Below are positions 1 through 7,267 of a stretch of 35,932 bases of DNA, in pieces. Origin of the DNA: Amnibacterium sp. (GTDB lineage Bacteria; Actinomycetota; Actinomycetes; Actinomycetales; Microbacteriaceae). Each line of letters starts with the position of its first letter. Position 1 is the stretch's first letter. The notes under the pieces were generated by a model that was given only the letters and a program-made list of their open reading frames with translations, was not told where the DNA came from and did no database searches. The position numbers and the translations under genes are program-made. The stretch is from positions 1-35,932 of the forward strand of contig JAICSU010000007.1 of NCBI GenBank assembly GCA_025936735.1, given 5' to 3'.

Positions 1-789
1 CGGGCTCTTCCCGCCCAGCTCGAGCGTCAGGCGCTTGATGCCGTCGGAGGCGTCTCGCATGATCTGCGCGCCGGTCTCCGTCGAGCCGGTGAAGGCGATC
101 TTGTCCACGCCCGGGTGCCGCACCAGCGCCTGGCCGGTCGCCCCTGCGCCCGTGACGATGTTCACGACCCCGGGCGGCAGCTCCGCCTGCTGCAGGATCT
201 CCGCGAAGAGCAGCGCGGTCAGCGGCGTCGTCTCGGCGGGCTTCAGCACGACGGTGTTGCCGCTCGCGAGCGCGGGCGCGATCTTCCACGCGAGCATGAG
301 CAGGGGGAAGTTCCATGGGATGATCTGGCCGGCCACGCCGAGCGCGCGGGGGTTCGGCCCGAGCCCCGCGTGGTCGAGCTTGTCCGCCCATCCGGCGTAG
401 TAGAAGAACCAGGCCGCGACGAGCGGGATGTCGACGTCGCGGCTCTCCTTGATCGGCTTGCCGTTGTCGAGGCTCTCCGCGACGGCGAGCTCGCGTGCCC
501 GCTCCTGGACGAGGCGCGCGATGCGGAACAGGTACTTGCCGCGGTCGCTGCCGCTCAGCCTCGACCAGACCTTGTCGTAGGCCCTCCTGGCCGCGGCCAC
601 GGCACGGTCGACGTCGCCGTCGTCGGCCGTCGCGACCTCGGCGAGGCGCTCCTCGGTCGCCGGGGAGATGGTGGGGAACGCCGGACCGTGGCCGTCGACG
701 AAGTCCCCGTCGATGAACAGCCCGTAGGACGGCTTCAGGGCGAGGATCGACCGGGATTCCGGAGCGGGCGCGTAGTCGAGAAAGCTCAT
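1..789 (-). CDS. Aldehyde dehydrogenase, N-terminal part (cut by window edge)
   Basis: NAD(P)+-dependent aldehyde dehydrogenase superfamily; 263 residues are visible of a usual ~480. Seen: the PWNFP block with the catalytic Asn near residue 160, then the KPAE block with the cofactor-binding Lys, the FTGSTETG nucleotide-binding turn, and at the very edge LELGGK with the general-base Glu. The catalytic Cys lies outside the window. I chose the ATG at 789 because AGAGGG sits 9 nt upstream; an ATG at 798 abuts that Shine-Dalgarno sequence and is less likely. It lies 18 bp downstream of deoC on the same strand. DeoC yields acetaldehyde from deoxyribose 5-phosphate, so this enzyme probably oxidises that acetaldehyde to acetate; the substrate is inferred from context only. 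Confidence 0.93.
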   Translation of the reverse strand, partial: MSFLDYAPAPESRSILALKPSYGLFIDGDFVDGHGPAFPTISPATEERLAEVATADDGDVDRAVAAARRAYDKVWSRLSGSDRGKYLFRIARLVQERARELAVAESLDNGKPIKESRDVDIPLVAAWFFYYAGWADKLDHAGLGPNPRALGVAGQIIPWNFPLLMLAWKIAPALASGNTVVLKPAETTPLTALLFAEILQQAELPPGVVNIVTGAGATGQALVRHPGVDKIAFTGSTETGAQIMRDASDGIKRLTLELGGKSP

Positions 790-807
790 GTCGGACATCC
801 CTCTTCG

Positions 808-1845
808 TCAGTCGATCGTCACGTAGTCGGCGCCCGAGTAGTGGCCGGTGCGCGTCTTCTGCCGCTGCAGGAGCACGTCGTTCAGGAGGCTGGACGCCCC
901 GATCCGGAAGAGGCCGGGCCGGAGCCACTCCTCGCCCGCCGTCTCGGCGACCGTCACGAGGTTCCGGATCGCGTCCTTGGCGGTGCGGATGCCGCCTGCG
1001 GGCTTCACGCCCACCTTCTCGCCGGTCAGCCGATGCCAGTCGCGCACCACCTCGAGCATCAGCAGGGTCATCGGCAGGGTGGCGTTGCTCGCGACCTTGC
1101 CCGTCGACGTCTTGATGAAGTCGGCGCCCGCGAGCACCGCCAGCCACGAGGCCCGCCGCACGTTGTCGTACGTCACGAGCTCGCCGACCTCGAGGATGAC
1201 CTTCAGGTGCGCGTCCTCGCCGTCCGGGCGGCGGCAGGCCTCCTTGACGGCGAGGATCTCCTCGAAGACCTGCTCGTACCGACCGGAGAGGAAGGCTCCG
1301 CGGTCGATCACCATGTCGATCTCGTCCGCCCCGGCCGCCACCGCGTCGGCGACGTCCGCCAGCTTGACGGCGAGGGAGGCGCGGCCGCTCGGGAACGCGG
1401 TCGCGACCGCGGCCACGGCGATCCCGCTCGTCCCCGCGGCGCGGGCGCGCGGGGCGTGGAAGGCGCCGAGCGCGTCGACCGCGATGCCCGCGAGGTCCCC
1501 GTAGACGCAGACCGCGGCGACGCGCGGGCAGGTCGGATCGGACGGGTCCGGCGTGATCGCCTTCGCGACGAGCGAGCGCACCTTGCCGGGCGTGTCCGCC
1601 CCCTCGAGCGTCGTGAGGTCGATCAGCTCGATGACGCGATCGAGCGCCAGACGCTTGGACGTCGTCTTGATGGACCGGGTGGCGAGCCCGGCGGCGCGCT
1701 GCTCGAGCCCGACGGCGTCGACGCCGGGGATCCCCTCCAGGTAGCGGCGGAGGGTGGTGTCGGTCACCGGGCCGTCCAGGAGCTCGAGCGCGCTCGCGCT
1801 CGTCCCGCGCGCCACGCGGGCCCCTGTCGCACTGTCGATGGTCAC
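808..1845 (-). CDS. deoC: Deoxyribose-phosphate aldolase
   Basis: Splits 2-deoxy-D-ribose 5-phosphate into glyceraldehyde 3-phosphate and acetaldehyde in deoxynucleoside breakdown; cytosolic. Seen: the Schiff-base lysine block ADFIKTSTG near residues 242-250 and the second conserved lysine block VGVKPAGGIRT near residue 280. At 345 residues it is longer than the ~220-residue bacterial DeoC; the first ~100 residues are an N-terminal extension as in longer family members. The start is GTG at 1845, with GGAGG 6 nt upstream. A TAGGCT box (1918-1923, minus strand) would give a ~66-nt leader. It is followed after 18 bp by the aldehyde dehydrogenase, forming a two-gene operon. Confidence 0.95.
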   Translation of the reverse strand: MTIDSATGARVARGTSASALELLDGPVTDTTLRRYLEGIPGVDAVGLEQRAAGLATRSIKTTSKRLALDRVIELIDLTTLEGADTPGKVRSLVAKAITPDPSDPTCPRVAAVCVYGDLAGIAVDALGAFHAPRARAAGTSGIAVAAVATAFPSGRASLAVKLADVADAVAAGADEIDMVIDRGAFLSGRYEQVFEEILAVKEACRRPDGEDAHLKVILEVGELVTYDNVRRASWLAVLAGADFIKTSTGKVASNATLPMTLLMLEVVRDWHRLTGEKVGVKPAGGIRTAKDAIRNLVTVAETAGEEWLRPGLFRIGASSLLNDVLLQRQKTRTGHYSGADYVTID

Positions 1846-1917
1846 GCGATGCCTCCGGGTTCCCGCGTCGCGGCGGCCCTGGCGTGCCCTGCCGCCCACT
1901 CCGTGCTCACGACCGGA

Positions 1918-1923
1918 AGCCTA
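1918..1923 (-). promoter_or_regulatory. Putative -10 box of deoC
   Basis: TAGGCT on the minus strand fits the actinobacterial TAnnnT consensus; transcription would start near 1911. No convincing -35 element was found. Confidence 0.45.
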
Positions 1924-1999
1924 GGCGCGCCCGACGGCACGAGGCGCGGCCGGGCGTCCTGCGCAGGCCACCGGATCCCGCGGGCACCGCTTACGCCGT

Positions 2000-2028
2000 T
2001 TGTCCCCCGGCACGGGGGCCCGTACCCT
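2000..2028 (+). promoter_or_regulatory. Leaderless promoter of the SGNH hydrolase
   Basis: TTGTCC (2000-2005) and TACCCT (2023-2028) are separated by 17 nt. TACCCT ends 7 nt before the GTG start at 2036, so transcription should begin at or next to the start codon. There is no Shine-Dalgarno sequence. This is the best -35/-10 pair in the window. Confidence 0.7.
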
Positions 2029-2035
2029 GAACGAC

Positions 2036-2590
2036 GTGACCGACGCCCGATCCGTACCATCCACGGGCTCGGCCGGGACGGCCGGGCCGGTCGTCTTCCT
2101 CGGCGACAGCCTCACCGAGGCGGGGGCCTGGCAGGAGCACTTCCCGGACCTCGACATCGTCAACGCGGGCCGCAGCGGCGACACCACCGCCGACGTGCAG
2201 GACCGCCTCCACGAGGTGATCGAGCGCCGTCCGTCCGTCGTGGTCGTGATGGTCGGCACGAACGACTTCGGGCTGCGCGCGACGGTCGAGCAGGTCGTGC
2301 GGGGCACGGAGAACATCCTCTGGACGCTGCACCACGCCCTGCCCGACACGCGCATCCTCGTCACCTCGGTGCTGCCCCGCGAGCGCGAGCGGTCGGAGTG
2401 GATCAAGCAGGTGAACATCCACGTCCGCCAGTTCGCGCCGACCGTCAAGGCCGAGTTCGTCGACCTGTGGCCGCAGGTCGCGGAGGACGACGGCGAGCTG
2501 AGCCCGAGGTACACGAGGGACCGGCTGCACCTCAACGAGGCCGGCTACGCCGCGTGGGCCGACGCCCTCCGCCCGTACCTCTCGGCCTGA
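2036..2590 (+). CDS. SGNH/GDSL-type esterase
   Basis: Serine hydrolase of the SGNH (GDSL lipase/esterase) superfamily, 184 residues; acts on ester bonds, substrate unknown. Seen: block I GDSLTE near residues 23-28 with the nucleophile Ser, block III GTND near residues 73-76 with the oxyanion Asn, and block V DRLHLNEAGY near residues 162-171 with the catalytic Asp and His. A Gly of block II (NAGRSGDTT) is also present. There is no signal peptide, so it should be cytosolic. The GTG at 2036 is chosen over an upstream ATG at 2000 because of the leaderless promoter. It stands alone: divergent from deoC, with its own promoter. Confidence 0.9.
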   Translation: MTDARSVPSTGSAGTAGPVVFLGDSLTEAGAWQEHFPDLDIVNAGRSGDTTADVQDRLHEVIERRPSVVVVMVGTNDFGLRATVEQVVRGTENILWTLHHALPDTRILVTSVLPRERERSEWIKQVNIHVRQFAPTVKAEFVDLWPQVAEDDGELSPRYTRDRLHLNEAGYAAWADALRPYLSA

Positions 2591-2646
2591 TCGCCGAGGG
2601 GCGCGGGGGACGGCGTTCGCCCGTCGCGCCCGGCATCCGCGACCCC

Positions 2647-2652
2647 TAGACT
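2647..2652 (+). promoter_or_regulatory. Putative -10 box of the Stealth gene
   Basis: TAGACT matches TAnnnT; the start of transcription would be near 2659, right before the palindrome at 2661-2678, leaving a ~90-nt leader. Confidence 0.45.
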
Positions 2653-2660
2653 GCGGTTCG

Positions 2661-2678
2661 CCCGGGCGATCGCCCGGG
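2661..2678. repeat. Perfect 18-bp palindrome in the Stealth leader
   Basis: CCCGGGCGATCGCCCGGG is a perfect palindrome centred between 2669 and 2670. It begins about one base after the predicted transcription start. It may be an operator for a dimeric repressor; with no loop it is a poor RNA hairpin but could form a short stem. Confidence 0.6.
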
Positions 2679-2748
2679 ACCGCACTCGATGCCGTGCCGA
2701 CGCCGGCAGGAGGATCCGCGACACGACCTGACCGCGAGGGGGACCGCC

Positions 2749-4329
2749 ATGGCCGACGTGCGTACGAAGCTGCGTCCCCTGCCCACGCCCGCGTCGCGCA
2801 TCCGCGGCCGCTCGGACGTGGTCGTCCAGGACGGCCTGCTGGCGCTCGTGAACCGGTCGGAGACGCCTGCGGAGGCGCAGGTGTCCGACCTGCTGTTCCT
2901 CGCCGACGCCCTCGAGCGCGGCGGCGTCGAGGTGCTGCTGATGCGCGACGACCGCGACGAGCCGATCCTCGTCGTCGACGAGACCGAGCGGGTCGCCGTG
3001 CAGCGCGCCCTCGTCATCGCCTGCGCCGACGAGCCCTGCTACGCCATCCCGCTGAAGCGCGACCTCAGCCGCCGCGGCCGGCCCACGCTGATCGCGGACG
3101 GCGAGCTGGCCAGCAGGGAGGAGCGCCTGCTCGCCCTCGTCCGGCCACGGATCGACGCCGCCGGCGTGATGCGCACCGATCACGCCGTTCGCTTCGAGTT
3201 GTGGGTGAAGAGCGGCGCCGAGGTGCGCGTGCCGGCACCGAACGCCCTGACCCGGCGGCGGTTCGTGCGGGAGGACATGCACCTCGACGAGGTCGAGCGC
3301 TACGGCCGCACCTGGCTGACGATGCGCGACATGTTCGCCGCGTTCGCCTCCGAGGTCACCTTCCCCGTCGACATCGTCTTCTCGTGGGTGGACGGCACCG
3401 ACAAGGAGTGGCAGCGCGCCAGGGCGAGGCGGATGGAGAGCTACGTCGTCGGCGAGGGCGACGACTCCGAGGCGCGCTACCGGCAGATCGACGAGCTGAA
3501 GTACGCCCTCCGGTCGGTGCACCAGAACCTGCCCTGGGTGCGCACCATCTACATCGCCACCGACTCGCCCGCGCCGGCGTGGCTCGCCGACCATCCCCGT
3601 GTCCGGATCGTCCGCAGCGAGGAGTTCTTCGCGGATCCGTCGGTGTTGCCCACCCACAACTCGCAGGCCGTCGAGTGCCAGCTGCACCGCATCGAAGGCC
3701 TCTCCGAGCACTTCCTGTACTCGAACGACGACATGTTCATCGGGCGCCCCCTGCGGCCGGAGAGCTTCTTCTCCCCTGGCGGGATCACGCGGTTCGTCGA
3801 GGCCGACCTGCGGATCGGGATCGGCGAGAGCCATCCGCGGCGCAGCGGGTTCGAGAACTCGGCGCGGGTCAACCGCGCGCTGCTGAAGTCGCGGTTCGGT
3901 CGCGTGACGACCCGGCACCTCGAGCACACCGCGGCGCCGCTGAACCGCACGGTGATCGAGCGGATGGAGCGGGAGTTCCCGCGTGAGTTCGCCCGCACTG
4001 CCGCGAGCCCGTTCCGCGCGGCGGACAACATCTCCGTGACGAACTCGCTGTACCACTACTACGGCCTGCTCACCGGCGCCGCGATCCAGAACACGGAGGC
4101 GAAGGCGCTGTACGTCGACACGACGACCCGCAAGGGCCTCGCCCTGCTGAAGCGGCTGCTGAAGCGCCGCGACTACGACTTCTTCTGCCTGAACGACGGC
4201 AGCTTCCCCGAGGTGGGACCGGAGGAGCGCGCGCACAAGGTGCGGTCGTTCCTCGAGCGCTACTACCCGCTCGCGGCGCCCTGGGAGGTCCCGGAGGAGG
4301 AGCTCACTCCGAGCGCGGCGGCAGGGTGA
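2749..4329 (+). CDS. Stealth family protein (hexose-1-phosphate transferase)
   Basis: Stealth proteins transfer sugar 1-phosphates (for example GlcNAc-1-P or hexose-1-P) to make phosphodiester-linked glycans; bacterial members such as CpsY and SacB build capsule polymers. Seen in 526 residues: CR1 (VDIVFSWVDGTDKEW) at about 205-221, CR2 from RYRQIDELKYALRS through FLYSNDDMFIG at about 244-335, CR3 with the HTAAPLN and DNISVTNSLYHYY regions at about 368-440, and CR4 (FCLNDGSFPE) at about 478-513. The first ~200 residues match no domain I know. ATG 2749 has GAGGGGG 6 nt upstream. No capsule or wall-glycan genes adjoin it. Its last 26 bp overlap the convergent cpdA-like gene. Confidence 0.93.
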   Translation: MADVRTKLRPLPTPASRIRGRSDVVVQDGLLALVNRSETPAEAQVSDLLFLADALERGGVEVLLMRDDRDEPILVVDETERVAVQRALVIACADEPCYAIPLKRDLSRRGRPTLIADGELASREERLLALVRPRIDAAGVMRTDHAVRFELWVKSGAEVRVPAPNALTRRRFVREDMHLDEVERYGRTWLTMRDMFAAFASEVTFPVDIVFSWVDGTDKEWQRARARRMESYVVGEGDDSEARYRQIDELKYALRSVHQNLPWVRTIYIATDSPAPAWLADHPRVRIVRSEEFFADPSVLPTHNSQAVECQLHRIEGLSEHFLYSNDDMFIGRPLRPESFFSPGGITRFVEADLRIGIGESHPRRSGFENSARVNRALLKSRFGRVTTRHLEHTAAPLNRTVIERMEREFPREFARTAASPFRAADNISVTNSLYHYYGLLTGAAIQNTEAKALYVDTTTRKGLALLKRLLKRRDYDFFCLNDGSFPEVGPEERAHKVRSFLERYYPLAAPWEVPEEELTPSAAAG

Positions 4330-5308
4330 TCGGCGAGGTCATCGCCTCGAGCTCCCGGTCGACCGCGTCCCGGCGGCGCTTGGGCGCCCGCACGGCGGTG
4401 GACTCGGGCACGACCACGCCGTGCTCGGCGAGCACGGCCGCGCTGTCGGCCGCGGACGTGACCGAGAGCGTCCGTCCCGCCGCGACGGGGACGACGGAGT
4501 GCAGCACCGTGTCCTCGTACACGTGCACGAGGTTGTACGACTGGCTGCCGTCCTGCGGGCGGGTGCCTCGCGCCTCCCCGGTCAGGTCCTGCGTGTAGCA
4601 GGTCGCCGACGCGACCGAGACGGGCACGCCCGCGAACATGCCGTTCGTCGAGAAGTGCAGGTGACCGGCGAGGATCGCGCGCACGTCGCTGCCCTCGACG
4701 ACCTCCGCCAGCTCGCGCTGCTCGCGGAGCTCGACGAGCACGGCGAGGTCCTGGATGCAGGGCAGCGGCGGGTGGTGCAGAGCGAGGATCGTGCCGTGCG
4801 GCGCCGGGTCGGCGAGCTCCTCCGCCAGCCAGTCGAGCTGCGCGCCCGACAGTGCGCCCCAGTGGAAGCCGGGAACCGAGGTGTCCATCGTGATCACCCG
4901 CAGGCCGTGAACGTCGTAGACGCGGTCGACCGGCTTGCTGCTGCCGACCTGACCGAACAGCACCCGGCGGAACGTGGCCCGGTCGTCGTGGTTGCCCATG
5001 CACCAGATCACCTGCGCGCCGAGGTGCCGCGCCGCCGGTTCCACGATCCGTTTGAGCGCCCGGTACGCGGACGCCTCCCCGAGGTCGGCGAGGTCGCCGG
5101 TGAACACGATGGCCTCCGGGCGGGTGCCCGCTGCCTCGAGGTCCGCGAAGAGGCGCCGCAGCGTCGCATCGGGGCTGACCGACCCGTACAGCTGCCCGCC
5201 GGGAGCGAGCAGGTGGGTGTCGCTCAGGTGGAGCAGGAAGTGGTCGGGGCGGGCGTGCTCCGCCGTCCGCACGGGCTCGACGTGGCCGGCGTGGCCTCGG
5301 GTCGTCAT
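4304..5308 (-). CDS. cpdA: Class III cyclic-nucleotide phosphodiesterase (Rv0805-like)
   Basis: Metallophosphoesterase of the class III cNMP phosphodiesterase group; it hydrolyses 3',5'-cAMP and lowers the cAMP signal, although mycobacterial Rv0805 prefers 2',3'-cyclic nucleotides. Seen in 334 residues: DTH (D30, H32), GD (D72), GNHD (N106-D108), HH (178-179) and GHLH (H216, H218), the full binuclear metal set. From memory, long stretches such as VSVASATCYTQDLT closely match M. tuberculosis Rv0805. It is about 15 residues longer at the C-terminus, ending in a basic, Arg-rich tail. The start ATG 5308 has a weak AAAGAG upstream. The 3' end overlaps the Stealth gene tail to tail by 26 bp. Confidence 0.93.
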   Translation of the reverse strand: MTTRGHAGHVEPVRTAEHARPDHFLLHLSDTHLLAPGGQLYGSVSPDATLRRLFADLEAAGTRPEAIVFTGDLADLGEASAYRALKRIVEPAARHLGAQVIWCMGNHDDRATFRRVLFGQVGSSKPVDRVYDVHGLRVITMDTSVPGFHWGALSGAQLDWLAEELADPAPHGTILALHHPPLPCIQDLAVLVELREQRELAEVVEGSDVRAILAGHLHFSTNGMFAGVPVSVASATCYTQDLTGEARGTRPQDGSQSYNLVHVYEDTVLHSVVPVAAGRTLSVTSAADSAAVLAEHGVVVPESTAVRAPKRRRDAVDRELEAMTSPITLPPRSE

Positions 5309-5407
5309 CGGTTCTGCTCTTTCGTCGCCGGAAGTACCGCACTCGCGTCCATCGGGATCCGTCGTCCCGTGAACAGGAATCGTCGTCCTCGCCGAGCGGA
5401 ACCCGGG

Positions 5408-6286
5408 TCAGGCGGGCCGCGCGCCGGGGATTCCGACCGCCTCGGCCGCCCGCTCCGCGGCCCTCGGGAGCGCCTGCTCCAGGGTCAGCCCGCGAGCGAG
5501 GGACGCCAGCAGCGTCCCGGCGAAGGCGTCGCCGGCGCCCGTCACATCGACGGGGGAGGAGGGCGCGGCGGGGGTCACGATCATCCGGCCGTCGGCGACC
5601 GCGACCGCGCCGTCCGCGCCGCACTTCACGACGACCGTCCCGTGCCGTTCGGCGAGGACCGACGCCGCCCGCCGCGGGTCCGGTTCCCCGGTCAGCAGCT
5701 CGGCCTCCTCGCGGCCCGGCAGCAGCAGCGAGCAGCCGGCGACCAGGTCGCGGAACCGTTCCGGCCCGTACTCGGCGAGCAGACCGACCGATCCCGGATC
5801 GACGGAGACCGGGATCCCGAGCGCCGCCGCGAGCGCGAACAGCTCCCGCCAGCCCTCGTCGCGGTCGGGGCCGGTGACGACGTGCCCGGTGAGGTGCAGG
5901 AGCGTGTGCGAGGCGAGCAGGTCGGGCCGCACGGCCGCGGGCCCCGTCAGCCGGTTCGCGCCGCGCGAGGTGAGCATCGTGCGCTCGACGCCGTCGGACA
6001 GCACGACGATCGTGCCGGTCGCCTCGTCGGCGCCCGTGAGCTCCGGGGTGACGCCCGACCGCTCGAGCACGGCGGCGTGCCTGGCCACGTCGTCGTGGTG
6101 GACCGTCGCCACGACGGTCGCGGCGACGCCCTCCGCCGCGATCCAGCAGGCGGTGTTCGCCGCCGACCCGCCGGGCAGGCGCTCGATGGTGCTCGGGGTG
6201 TCCGTCCCCGGCCGGACGGGGCCGGCCGGGCGCACGAGCACGTCGTCGATCACGTCCCCGACGACGAGGACGCGCGGCGCGATCAT
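5408..6286 (-). CDS. PfkB-family carbohydrate kinase (pseudouridine kinase-like)
   Basis: Ribokinase/PfkB-fold sugar kinase, 292 residues. Seen: N-terminal motif PGGSAANTA near residues 38-46 and the C-terminal DVTGAGDAFAG signature carrying the catalytic Asp. ATG 6286 overlaps the psuG stop by 4 bp (ATGA), so translation is coupled. Next to psuG, the expected role is pseudouridine kinase: pseudouridine to pseudouridine 5'-phosphate, the substrate of PsuG. The kinase class is certain; the substrate is inferred from the neighbour. Confidence 0.9.
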   Translation of the reverse strand: MIAPRVLVVGDVIDDVLVRPAGPVRPGTDTPSTIERLPGGSAANTACWIAAEGVAATVVATVHHDDVARHAAVLERSGVTPELTGADEATGTIVVLSDGVERTMLTSRGANRLTGPAAVRPDLLASHTLLHLTGHVVTGPDRDEGWRELFALAAALGIPVSVDPGSVGLLAEYGPERFRDLVAGCSLLLPGREEAELLTGEPDPRRAASVLAERHGTVVVKCGADGAVAVADGRMIVTPAAPSSPVDVTGAGDAFAGTLLASLARGLTLEQALPRAAERAAEAVGIPGARPA

Positions 6287-7209
6287 GCCGCGCGGGTCGC
6301 GTAGGCGGTGGCCACCTCCGCGGCCACCGCCACGTTGTTCCGGGCGAGGGCGAGGTTCACCTCGAGCGAGCGCCCGCCGGACGCCTGCACGATGAACGAC
6401 AGCAGGAAGGGCGTCACGGCCTTGCCCCGGATCTTCGCCGCGTCCGCCGCGGCGAACGCCTCCGCCAGGACCCGGTCGTGCTCCGTGCGCTCCCAGGCCA
6501 CGTCGGCCGGCACCGGGTTCGCGAGCACGAGGCCCGGCGTCGCACCCGGTTCGGCGAGCGCGTCCTGCGCGGCGAGGATCGCCGCGACCTCCTCCGGGGT
6601 GTCGACGCGCCAGTCGAGCCGGTGGCCGCTCGTCGGCAGCCAGAAGCTCGGGAATTCGTCCGTGCGGTAGCCGACCACGGGCACGGACAGGGTCTCGAGC
6701 CGCTCGAGCGTCGCGCCGATGTCGAGGACGCTCTTCACGCCCGCGCAGACGACGGCCACGGGGAATGCGGCGAGGGCGCCGAGGTCGGCGGACTCGTCGA
6801 ACGTGGTGACGAAGCCGCGGTGCACGCCGCCGAGGCCCCCGGTGGCGAAGACGCGCACTCCGGCCACCGCGGCGAGCCGCATCGTCGCCGCGACCGTCGT
6901 CGCCGCGCTGCCGCGGCGGGCGGCGAGCACGGGCAGGTCCCGAACGCTCGCCTTCGCCATCTCCTCCCCGGCGATGCGGTCGATGCCGCCGTCGTCCAGG
7001 CCGACGCGGGGCACGCCGTCGAGCACCGCGATCGTGGCGGGCACGACGCCTGCGGCGCGCAGGACGGCCTCGAAGTCGGCGGCGGCCTGCCGGTTCCGCG
7101 GCCGGGGGAGGCCGTGGCTGATGATCGTGGACTCGAGGGCGACGACCGGCCGCCGCTCGGCGAGCGCGTCGGCCACCTCCTCGGACACCTGGACGCGCGG
7201 ATCCGTCAC
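6283..7209 (-). CDS. psuG: Pseudouridine-5'-phosphate glycosidase
   Basis: Cleaves the C-C glycosidic bond of pseudouridine 5'-phosphate to uracil and ribose 5-phosphate (reversibly). Seen in 308 residues: VALESTIISHG with E26, AKASVRDLP with K86, FATGGLGGVHRG, TTFDESADL with D138, and a C-terminal RNN near residues 290-292. These align with the catalytic Glu, Lys, Asp and Asn of E. coli PsuG. Start is GTG 7209: TACGCT ends 7 nt upstream and no Shine-Dalgarno is present, so it is probably leaderless. It heads a two-gene operon with the PfkB kinase and is divergent from the FAD oxidoreductase, with 58 bp between the two starts. Confidence 0.95.
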   Translation of the reverse strand: MTDPRVQVSEEVADALAERRPVVALESTIISHGLPRPRNRQAAADFEAVLRAAGVVPATIAVLDGVPRVGLDDGGIDRIAGEEMAKASVRDLPVLAARRGSAATTVAATMRLAAVAGVRVFATGGLGGVHRGFVTTFDESADLGALAAFPVAVVCAGVKSVLDIGATLERLETLSVPVVGYRTDEFPSFWLPTSGHRLDWRVDTPEEVAAILAAQDALAEPGATPGLVLANPVPADVAWERTEHDRVLAEAFAAADAAKIRGKAVTPFLLSFIVQASGGRSLEVNLALARNNVAVAAEVATAYATRAA

Positions 7210-7216
7210 AGCGCTC

Positions 7217-7222
7217 AGCGTA
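7217..7222 (-). promoter_or_regulatory. -10 box of psuG (leaderless)
   Basis: TACGCT on the minus strand, followed by 7 nt and the GTG start at 7209. No clear -35 element. Confidence 0.6.
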
Positions 7223-7255
7223 GGGAACCCACGGCCGGTGCGCCGATGCGCCCGA

Positions 7256-7261
7256 TAGCGT
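7256..7261 (+). promoter_or_regulatory. -10 box of the FAD oxidoreductase (leaderless)
   Basis: TAGCGT followed by 6 nt and ATG 7268; no Shine-Dalgarno. It lies back to back with the psuG promoter, so one regulator bound between 7223 and 7255 could control both. Confidence 0.55.
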
Positions 7262-7267
7262 TCCGGC

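Noticed and set aside
115-2649. Very long open frames opposite or across real genes (for example 115-2649 +, 5408-9223 -, 9248-11287 -, 12010-14298 +, 14610-17399 +, 26632-30141 -)
   Set aside because: High GC removes stop codons from wrong frames. Their products are Arg/Gly/His-rich without motifs, while the other strand or frame encodes recognised proteins.
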